In this document: positions 1-7,000 of the stretch, piece after piece
Layout of the letters: every line of letters begins with the position of its first letter
Numbering within the stretch: position 1 is the stretch's first letter
Assembly: GCA_965652415.1 (NCBI GenBank)
Contig: CBFGVH010000079.1
Coordinates: 1 to 14,192 of the forward strand
Length of the DNA stretch: 14,192 nt
From: BQJD01 sp965652415
Lineage (GTDB): Bacteria; Pseudomonadota; Gammaproteobacteria; Arenicellales; CAJQKF01
Reading direction: 5' to 3'
Program-made: the position numbers and the translations under genes
Notes under the pieces: generated by a model
What the model was told of the DNA's origin: nothing
The model's database searches: none
The model's input: the letters and a program-made list of their open reading frames with translations, nothing else

Positions 1-468
1 TGCAGTCTCGAGCCGCACCGCAATCCGGCCGCGATTCCCCTGGTCGACACCGATCGCGGCGGTCAGATCACTTACCATGGTCCCGGTCAGCAGATCGCCT
101 ACCTGATGTACGACCTGAGGCGTCGCGGCCAGGGCGTCAGGCGTCTGGTTGCCGACATCGAGCAGGCGGTCATCGATTCGCTGGCGCCGCTCGGCATCGG
201 TGCGCGGCGCCGGGACGGGGCGCCGGGCGTCTACGTCGACGGGCGCAAGATCGCCGCCCTCGGCCTCAGGGTGCGGGGTGGCTCGACGTACCACGGCGTC
301 AGCGTGAACATCGACGTCGACCTCGAGCCGTTCTCGTGGATCGATCCGTGCGGGCTCGCGGGCCTGGAAACGGTGAATGTTGCCGAACTCGCCGACGAAC
401 TCGATCGCGAAGCCTACGTCGACGATCTCGCGGCGCGCCTGGCGGCCCTGTCCGGAGGTCGGCCGTGA
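1..468 (+). CDS. lipB: Lipoyl(octanoyl) transferase LipB, 3' part (start outside window)
   Basis: LipB moves the octanoyl group from octanoyl-acyl carrier protein to lipoyl-domain lysines of 2-oxoacid dehydrogenases and GcvH, the first step of protein lipoylation in the cytoplasm. The reading frame is open from base 1, so the N-terminus is missing. Visible family signatures are RGGQITYHGPGQ (bases 58-93, with the conserved His at 76), RKIAALGLRV with the catalytic Lys at 247, and DPCGLAGLE with the acyl-accepting Cys at 349. The sequence lines up closely with what I know of E. coli LipB, and the C-terminus ends where expected, so only about the first 60 residues are lost. The stop TGA (466-468) overlaps the GTG of pgeF, suggesting translational coupling. 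lipA, a frequent neighbour, is not downstream; it could lie upstream of the window. Confidence 0.96.
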   Translation, partial: CSLEPHRNPAAIPLVDTDRGGQITYHGPGQQIAYLMYDLRRRGQGVRRLVADIEQAVIDSLAPLGIGARRRDGAPGVYVDGRKIAALGLRVRGGSTYHGVSVNIDVDLEPFSWIDPCGLAGLETVNVAELADELDREAYVDDLAARLAALSGGRP

Positions 469-1244
469 ATCCCCGGACGCCTCCGCAGGGGGCCGTGTCC
501 CCGGCGCTCGGGCGTCTGCCTGGCGTCGCCCACGCCTTTTTCACCCGCGCCGGCGGCACGTCCGGCGGCGGGTACGCATCGCTCAACTGCGGCCTTCACT
601 GCGGCGACGACGCGCGACGGGTGGCAGCCAACCGCGACCTGGCGTGCGCGCACTTCGCCCTTAAGGGCGCGAGCCTCGTGACACTGCGCCAGGTGCACGG
701 CACGGACGTGGTCGTCGTGGACGGCGAGCCGCCCGGCCCGGACATAAGGGGCGACGCCCTGGTATCGACGACACCGGGCGTGTTGATCGGCGTGTTGACC
801 GCCGACTGTGTGCCCGTGCTCATCGCGGACGCGGCGCGGGGTGTCGTGGCCGCGGCCCATGCCGGTTGGCGCGGTGCCGCCGCCGGGGTCATCGGTGCCA
901 CGGTCGACGCCATGGAGCGCGCCGGTGCCCGGCGAGGCGCCATGCGCGCCGCCATCGGGCCGGCCATTCGCCAGTCCTCCTACGAGGTCGGCGACGACGT
1001 GCGTGAGGCCGTCACGGCCGACGGCGGCAAGGCGTCGGGGTTGTTCCGGGAGAACGGGGACCGCTACCTCTTCGACCTGCCGGGATTCGCGCGCCTGCTG
1101 TGCACCGAAGCCGGCATCGCCGCGATCGACGACATCGGCCACGACACGTATCGGGACGAATCGCGCTACTTCAGCCACCGCCGCTCCTGCCACCGCGGCG
1201 AGGGAGCCTGCGGTCGCCAGCTCTCCACGATCGCTCTGGTATAG
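465..1244 (+). CDS. pgeF: Peptidoglycan editing factor PgeF (YfiH/DUF152, multicopper oxidase-like)
   Basis: This 259-residue protein belongs to the YfiH/PgeF family, a cytoplasmic metalloenzyme. It was first described as a polyphenol oxidase (laccase), later linked to correct muropeptide composition, and homologues have purine nucleoside phosphorylase/deaminase activity. The metal or active-site triad is visible: QVHG with H78, TADC with C115 and HAGWRG with H132. The family block IGPAI follows near residue 163, and the C-terminus has the FSHRR...GRQ block. The length fits the family (about 240-260). I chose GTG 465 because GGAGG sits at 454-458, six bases upstream, and because translation N-terminal to it looks like out-of-frame lipB. 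The GTG overlaps the lipB stop (GTGA), so the two are probably cotranslated. The stop TAG is at 1242-1244. Confidence 0.93.
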   Translation: MNPRTPPQGAVSPALGRLPGVAHAFFTRAGGTSGGGYASLNCGLHCGDDARRVAANRDLACAHFALKGASLVTLRQVHGTDVVVVDGEPPGPDIRGDALVSTTPGVLIGVLTADCVPVLIADAARGVVAAAHAGWRGAAAGVIGATVDAMERAGARRGAMRAAIGPAIRQSSYEVGDDVREAVTADGGKASGLFRENGDRYLFDLPGFARLLCTEAGIAAIDDIGHDTYRDESRYFSHRRSCHRGEGACGRQLSTIALV

Positions 1245-1245
1245 T
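1237..1245 (+). promoter_or_regulatory. Possible extended -10 promoter ahead of the CoA-transferase
   Basis: TGGTATAGT (1237-1245) is a TGn-extended -10 with five of six consensus bases, lying across the pgeF stop codon. No good -35 is visible at 16-18 bases, which is tolerated for extended -10 promoters. Transcription would start near 1252 and give a leader of about 50 bases to the GTG at 1304. This is a sequence match only. Confidence 0.35.
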
Positions 1246-1303
1246 GGCGCAACCTGCGGGCGGCAGCGCCCGGCGTCATCCACCGACGAACCGGACCCTC
1301 GAC

Positions 1304-2539
1304 GTGACCACGACCGACAATCCCGGGCCGCTGGCCGGCATTCGCATCCTCGACCTGTCGCGCATTCTCGCCGGGCCGATCTGCACCCAGCTGCTTGGCG
1401 ATATGGGCGCCGACGTCATCAAGGTCGAGCGCGCCGGTGCCGGCGACGACACGCGCCAGTGGGGTCCTCCCTACGTCAGGAATGCCGACGGTGCCGACAC
1501 CAGCGAGAGCGCGTACTACCTGTGCGCCAATCGCAACAAGCGTTCCGTGGCGGTGGACCTCGGCCGCGCCGAGGGTCAGGATCTGGTGCGCCGCCTGGCG
1601 GCCGAGTGCGATGTACTGATCGAGAACTTCAAGCTCGGCGGACTGAAGAAGTACGGCCTGGCGTACGACGACCTGAAGGATGCCTGCCCGCGGCTCGTCT
1701 ATTGCTCGATCACGGGCTTCGGCCAGGACGGCCCCTATGCTCATCGCCCGGGCTACGACTTCATGATCCAGGCCATGGGCGGCATCATGAGCATCACCGG
1801 CCAGCCCGACGGCGACCCCACCAAGGTCGGCGTCGCCATGGCGGACGTGATGAGCGGCATGTACGCCGCCACCGCCGTGCTGGCCGCGCTCAATCATCGC
1901 CAGCGCAGCGGACGGGGCCAGTACATCGACGTCTCGCTGCTTGACTGCCAGGTGTCGTGGCTGGTCAATGCCGCCCTGAACTACCTGACCTCGGGCGACA
2001 CGCCGAGGCGCATGGGCAACGGTCATCCCAATATCGTCCCCTATGAAGTGTTTCCCGCCAGCGACGGCTACTTCGCGCTGGCGGTCGGCAATGACGGGCA
2101 GTTCCGGCGCTTCTGCGAAGTCGCGGGGGTGCCCGCGTACGGCGTCGACCCGCGCTTCGCCACCAACACGGCGCGGGTCAATCACCGCGAGGAACTGGTG
2201 CCGATGTTGCGCCGAATCACGGTCACCCGGGCCACCGCCGACTGGCTGAAAGGGCTCGAGGCGGCCGGCGTGCCGTGCGGGCCGGTGAACGACATCGCAC
2301 AGGTCTTTGCCGATCCCCAGGTGCAACACCGCAACATGCGCATCGCCATGGATCACCCGCTGGCCGGTTCGGGTACGGTGGATCTCGTCGCGAACCCGCT
2401 GCGATTCAGCGAGACCCCGGTCAGCTACCGTCGAGCGCCGCCGCTGCTCGGCCAGCATACCGGTGAGCTGCTCGCCGAGGTCCTCGGCGTCGATGACGCG
2501 ACGCTTGCCGGCCTGCGGGAAAAGGGCGTGATCCAGTAG
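1304..2539 (+). CDS. Class III CoA-transferase, CaiB/BaiF family
   Basis: This 411-residue enzyme belongs to the family III CoA-transferases (CaiB, BaiF, Frc), which move CoA between carboxylic acids through aspartyl-CoA intermediates in the cytoplasm. The N-terminus GPLAGIRILDLSRILAGP and the GADVIKVE motif are typical. The catalytic Asp is D152 in RPGYDFMIQAMGGIMSITG, followed by the KVGVAMADVMSGMYA block; the C-terminal GVPCGPVNDI segment is also diagnostic. The length is normal for the family. The start is chosen at GTG 1304, just before the conserved N-terminus. No clear Shine-Dalgarno sequence precedes it, and the only upstream in-frame alternative is GTG 1244, overlapping the pgeF stop. 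The substrate cannot be read from sequence. The regulator and amine genes downstream make an amine-derived acid such as carnitine or butyrobetaine a possibility (inference), but the family also serves formate, oxalate, succinate and bile acids. Confidence 0.9.
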   Translation: MTTTDNPGPLAGIRILDLSRILAGPICTQLLGDMGADVIKVERAGAGDDTRQWGPPYVRNADGADTSESAYYLCANRNKRSVAVDLGRAEGQDLVRRLAAECDVLIENFKLGGLKKYGLAYDDLKDACPRLVYCSITGFGQDGPYAHRPGYDFMIQAMGGIMSITGQPDGDPTKVGVAMADVMSGMYAATAVLAALNHRQRSGRGQYIDVSLLDCQVSWLVNAALNYLTSGDTPRRMGNGHPNIVPYEVFPASDGYFALAVGNDGQFRRFCEVAGVPAYGVDPRFATNTARVNHREELVPMLRRITVTRATADWLKGLEAAGVPCGPVNDIAQVFADPQVQHRNMRIAMDHPLAGSGTVDLVANPLRFSETPVSYRRAPPLLGQHTGELLAEVLGVDDATLAGLREKGVIQ

Positions 2540-2588
2540 CCCGCGACCGTAGTGCGACTTCGCCCGCGCGCCGCCCGGTGTCGGCATA

Positions 2589-2617
2589 TTGGCAAACTCG
2601 CGGGCCGGGAATATGAT
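2589..2617 (+). promoter_or_regulatory. Sigma-70-like promoter for the GlxA/AraC-type regulator
   Basis: TTGGCA (2589-2594) and TATGAT (2612-2617) each match five of six consensus bases and are separated by exactly 17 bases. The element is AT-rich in an otherwise GC-rich intergenic region between the CoA-transferase stop (2539) and the regulator ATG (2701). The predicted start near 2624 leaves a leader of about 77 bases. That leader contains a short inverted repeat, CCGGG-acaaga-CCCGG (2667-2682), which could be an operator or a hairpin. Confidence 0.55.
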
Positions 2618-2700
2618 CGTCGTGGCAGGCTCCCTCGCGGTTTGCGCGGGCGGCCTTGGATTGACCCCGGGACAAGACCCGGTTCGCATACTGCCACCCG

Positions 2701-3705
2701 ATGAACGACTTCGCCTACGGCCGTGCGCGCGGTGAGGCACGATGCACGGTCGGCTTCTTCCTCGTCGACTCCTTCTCCATGATGGCGTTCATCTCGGCGC
2801 TCGAGCCGCTCAGGATCGCCAATCGCCTGTCCGGCGAAGACCTGTACGACTGGTGCGTGGTCAGCGAGGACGGCTCGCCGGTCATGCCCACGAACGGCAT
2901 CACCGCCGTGCCGGCGACGTACTCGACCGCCGATGCACCGGACTTCCCCGTGCTGCTGGTGGCAGGGCCCTTCGATCCGCTGCCGTACCACAACCCGGCC
3001 CTGTACCGGTGGCTGAACCGCCTGGCGCGCCGCAACGCCATTCTCGGCGGCATCGATACCGGGAGCCAGATCCTGGCGCGGGCGGGGCTGCTCAAGGGAA
3101 CGCGCTGCACCATCCACTGGGAGAACATGCAGGGGTTCGTCAGCGAGTTTCCCGACCTCGAGGCGTCGCACGAGATCTATGAATACGACAACCGGCGGCT
3201 CACCTGTGCCGGCGGAACGGCGTCGATGGACATGATGCTCTATCTCATCGAGCAGCAGCAGGGACTGGAACTCGCGGCCTCGGTATCGGACGTGCTGATT
3301 CATCCCAATATTCGCCACGGCGACCATCCCCAGAGGATGAGCGTCGAAGCCCGCACCGGCGTGCGCCACCCGGGCCTGCTCGAATGCATCGAACTGATGG
3401 AGGCGAACCTGGAGCAACCGCTCACGCCCGCCGAGCTGTCGTCGATGATCAATATTTCCAAGCGCCAGCTCGAGCGGCTGTTCCGCCGCTACCTCAATAC
3501 GACGCCGGCGCGCTACTACCTCGCATTGCGCCTGGCCGAGGCCAGGCGCCTTCTCGAGCAATCGTCCATGCCGATCATTGATGTCGCCATCGCCTGCGGC
3601 TTCAACTCGGCGGGACATTTCTCCTACCGCTACCGATCGTTTTTCGGCATGAGTCCGCGCACGGCGCGAACCCGCGCCACGTCGGCGGTGAAGACCGCGT
3701 GCTGA
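2701..3705 (+). CDS. GlxA-family transcriptional regulator (DJ-1/PfpI-like domain plus AraC HTH), GbdR/CdhR-like
   Basis: This is a 334-residue transcription factor. Residues 14-195 form a class I glutamine amidotransferase/DJ-1-like sensory domain (TVGFFLVDSFSMMAF, LLVAGP, GGIDTGSQILARAGLLKG, CTIHWEN, CAGGTASMDMMLYLI). Residues 225-325 form an AraC-type DNA-binding domain with two helix-turn-helix units (about 242-264 and 290-316). At the nucleophile elbow of the amidotransferase fold there is DTG (119-121) instead of a Cys, so this is a ligand sensor rather than an enzyme. To my recollection, DTG plus the following HWE is typical of the subgroup containing GbdR (glycine betaine/dimethylglycine) and CdhR (carnitine). 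The start ATG 2701 gives the family N-terminus; the SD is poor. It is preceded by its own promoter and followed by a long leader and the sensor kinase. A role in controlling nearby amine genes is inference. Confidence 0.92.
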   Translation: MNDFAYGRARGEARCTVGFFLVDSFSMMAFISALEPLRIANRLSGEDLYDWCVVSEDGSPVMPTNGITAVPATYSTADAPDFPVLLVAGPFDPLPYHNPALYRWLNRLARRNAILGGIDTGSQILARAGLLKGTRCTIHWENMQGFVSEFPDLEASHEIYEYDNRRLTCAGGTASMDMMLYLIEQQQGLELAASVSDVLIHPNIRHGDHPQRMSVEARTGVRHPGLLECIELMEANLEQPLTPAELSSMINISKRQLERLFRRYLNTTPARYYLALRLAEARRLLEQSSMPIIDVAIACGFNSAGHFSYRYRSFFGMSPRTARTRATSAVKTAC

Positions 3706-3767
3706 TCGCGGGTGCATCGGCGCGGTTCGACTTTCCGGGGCAAGCCTTAATCCCGCGACGGAAAAGT

Positions 3768-3773
3768 GATAAT
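3768..3773 (+). promoter_or_regulatory. Candidate -10 element for the kinase transcript
   Basis: GATAAT matches the -10 consensus at five of six positions and stands out in GC-rich surroundings. The bases 16-18 upstream (around CCTTAA) do not resemble a -35 hexamer, so an activator would be needed or the match is fortuitous. Confidence 0.3.
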
Positions 3774-4020
3774 CTGCGTGAGGCGTGCCGCCAATCCGTG
3801 CGGCGGCAGGAGAACGAACCCGGCACGGCACGTACCGGACCGCGGCGTTCATGCGCGTACCGTTTGCCGGCCGAAAGTACCCGACACGTCCGGGCGAACG
3901 ACTTGCAGCCAATCATGATCACGGGTTCTCGCGCCGGGAGCCGTTCGCAAAGAACAGTCGCTTCCCGTTTGCTCGAAGAAGTTATCCGTCTCGCGGGACG
4001 GCAACGGCGTAAGGCCGGGG

Positions 4021-4028
4021 GGAAGGAG
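4021..4028 (+). promoter_or_regulatory. Ribosome binding site that fixes the kinase start at GTG 4034
   Basis: GGAAGGAG lies five bases upstream of GTG 4034. The alternative ATG 4058 (residue 9 of the longer form) has no comparable Shine-Dalgarno sequence. Both starts retain a signal peptide. Confidence 0.7.
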
Positions 4029-4033
4029 TCGGA

Positions 4034-7000
4034 GTGTACGGGTTGTCGCGACGAACCATGACGTCGATCGTTTCGCGCGCGGTCGTGTTGTTCATGTCGA
4101 TCGCCGCTTCCGTCGTGGCTGCCGACGGCCCCATCCGGGTCGGCATCTACGAGAATCCGCCGAAGATCTTCACCAACGCGGACGGCCGCCCGGTCGGCAT
4201 CTTCCCCGAACTCATGGAGGACATCGCGGCTCACGAAGGCTGGTCGCTCGAGTGGCAGCACTGTATCTGGGCCCGCTGTCTCGACCTGGTGGAATCGGGG
4301 CAACTCGACGTCATGGTCGATGTCGCCTGGTCCGAGGAGCGCGCCGAGCGCTTTCTCTACTCCTCGGAAAGCGTCATGCACAACTGGGCCACCGTGTACA
4401 CGGCCGGGGACGTCGAGGTCGAGTCCATGCTCGACCTGGCGGGCACCCGGGTGGCCGTGATGACCCAGAGCATCCACACCGACAGCAGCGAGGGCATTCG
4501 CCGGCTGCTCGACGAGTTCGACATCCCCGTCACGTACGTCGAGGCGGACAGCTATGCCGGCGTGTTCGATCTAATTGATTCGGGAGCAGCCGATGTCGGC
4601 GTGGTCAACCGCATATTCGGCGCCATGGAAGAACACCGCTATCGCGTCTCGCGCACGCCGATCGTGTTCAATCCAAGTCAGCTTCATTTCGTCTTCCCCA
4701 AAGGCAAGTCGCGCTCGGCCTACCTGCGCGACGCGATCGACCGCCACGTTCGTGTGCAGAAGGACGATCCGGGATCGGTCCTGCAGCAATCCATCACCTA
4801 CTTCCTGTCCGGTGCCGTCGACATGCGCTCGACGGTCACACCGCTCGAAAGGTTGCGCCGGCGCGTCGACCTGGACAGCGAAGAGCAAGCCTGGCTGAGG
4901 GAGCATCCGCGTATTCGCATCGGGGTCGATCCGGAGTTCGCGCCGTTCGAGATCGTCACCGAGGACGGGCGCTACCTTGGCGCCGCCGCCGACTACGTGA
5001 GGCTCGTCGGGCGCATACTCGGCGTGTCGATGGAACCGGTGACCGGCATCTCCTGGGTGGAGGCGGTGGAGCGGGCCAGGAACCGGGAGATCGACGTGCT
5101 CCCCGCGGTCGGCATCTCCGACGAGCGCCGCCAGTTTCTCGACTATTCGCAACCCTACCTCGAGTTCCCGCGGGTCATCGTGACGCGAAGCGACAGCACC
5201 GTTCGCGACCTGGAGGACCTCGCCGCCGGGCGACTTGCGGTGCAGCGCGACAGTTCCCATGCAGGTTTCGTCCGCGAGATGACCGACCTCGAAGCGACGT
5301 ACTTCGACACGTTCGAGCAGGCGCTGCTGTCGCTGTCGCGCGGCGAGGTCGATGCGGTACTCGGCAATCTCGCGGTCAGCACACACTGGATCCGCGAGTT
5401 GAGCCTCACCAATCTGAAGATTGCGGCCCACGTATCGGACACGACCTTTCCGCTGGCGTTCGCGGTGCGCAATGACTGGCACGAACTACGGGGCATGATC
5501 GACAAGGCCCTGGCGGCGTTGTCGCCGCAGGACCATGCCGACATCAAGCGCCGCTGGCTGCCGGTGGAGGTGCCGGAACCGCGACTCGCCGACCAGGTGA
5601 TGAGCCGCCTGACGGTGGCGGAGCGGCAGTGGCTCGAGGAGCATCCACGCGTACGCGTGGGCGTGCCGTCGAACGATCCTCCCTACAATTTTCGTGCCGA
5701 ATCGGGAGACTTTCGTGGCGTCACCAGGGACTATCTCGACCGGATAGGCGAAGCCATCGGCCTTCGCTTCGATGTCGAGTTCGTACCGGCGGGCGAGTCG
5801 GGGTCGGACCGCCTCGAGGCGGGCGACCTCGACCTTGTCGTTACGCCCCGGTACGACGCCGAGAACCCTCGCGGAATCCACCATACCCAGATCTTCGTGC
5901 CGACGCCGCTGGTGGTCATCACTCGCGACCGCGAGGAGGATATCAACGGGCCGGCCGACCTCGATTCGCGGCTCGTGGCGCTGATTCTCGATCACCCGGA
6001 CAGCGACCGCGTGTTGGCCGATCACCCGGATATCGAACCGGTCATGGTAGACAGTCCACTCGACGCACTGCGGGCCGTGGCCACGGGGGCGGCGGACGCC
6101 CATGTCGGCGTGCTCGGCACGAGCATCTACCTGGCCGAGAAGCACGGCATCGTCAATCTCAAGGTGGCCGCCGGATACGAGATGCAGTTGGCGGGCGAGC
6201 GCTTCGCGGTCCGGGCCGATTGGCCGGCACTTGCCGGCATTATCGACAAGTCTCTCGACGCCATTGCCGAGAAGGAACACAACGCCATTCATCGCAAGTG
6301 GCTGCCGGTGACACGTTCGTTGCCGAGCAACGACGATCTGCGCCTGACGCAGGCCGAGCGAGTCTGGCTTGCAGAGCACCCGGTGGTCCGTGTCGGGACC
6401 GACGCCGGTTTCGCGCCGCTCGAGTTCCGCGATCGCGATGGGCGTTTCCAGGGCATCGCGGTTGATTTCCTTCGCGAGATCGAGGAGGCGCTCGGCGTAC
6501 GCTTCGAGTTCGTGCCGCACGAGACCTGGGCCGACGTGATGCGAAGCGTCGGGCGGCGCGAGGTCGACCTGCTGATTTCGGCGAGCCCGACGCGGGAGCG
6601 CCGCGAGCACCTCTCATTCACCGAGCCGTACCTGGACCTGCCGACTTCCATATTCACCGGTCACGGGATCAGTTTCGTCAGCGACCTCGGTCAGCTCGAG
6701 GGACGCAAGGTCGCGGTGGTCGACGGGCACTTCATGGAGGAGTTGCTTCGCGACCGTTACCCGTCGATCGGCATTGCGCATTCCGCGACGACAGTGGACG
6801 CGCTTCGCACTGTCGCCCGCGGCGATGCCGACGCCTACGTCGGTGATACGCTCACCACCAGCCATCTCCTCTCGCGCGCGGGTTTGTCCAACATCCGCAT
6901 CTCGGGTGAAACCATCATCCGCCAGAAGCTGTCGATGGCCGTGCGCAACGACTGGCCGCAGTTCGCCGGCATCCTGCAGAAGGCGCTGGATGCGATTCCG

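Larger units (their letters stand above)
3706..4033 (+). other. 328-base intergenic leader region upstream of the hybrid kinase
   Basis: I see no convincing gene in this stretch. Open frames that cross it are Arg/Ser/Pro-rich and lack family signatures. It holds a possible -10 element GATAAT (3768-3773), a strong hairpin TGCCGCC/GGCGGCA (3786-3808, nine-base loop), a weaker GU-containing hairpin near 3924-3942, and a good ribosome binding site at its end. The hairpin has no T-run on either side, so it is not an intrinsic terminator. If the -10 is used, the kinase mRNA has a leader of about 250 bases. I could not match it to a riboswitch class I know. Confidence 0.5.

Noticed and set aside
1244..1303. 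GTG 1244 as start of the CoA-transferase
   Set aside because: It would add 20 Arg/Pro-rich residues not typical of the family and has no Shine-Dalgarno sequence. It remains possible because it overlaps the pgeF stop.
1166..2740. 524-residue minus-strand open frame across the CoA-transferase
   Set aside because: It is antisense to a clearly conserved enzyme, with His/Arg/Gly-rich translation and no family signature.
3786..3808. Hairpin after the GlxA-type regulator as a terminator
   Set aside because: The stem is strong but no T-run follows on either strand, so intrinsic termination is not supported.
3699..4061. 120-residue plus-strand open frame in the kinase leader
   Set aside because: It overlaps the regulator stop and the kinase start, is rich in Arg/Ser/Gly, and shows no motif or credible ribosome binding site.
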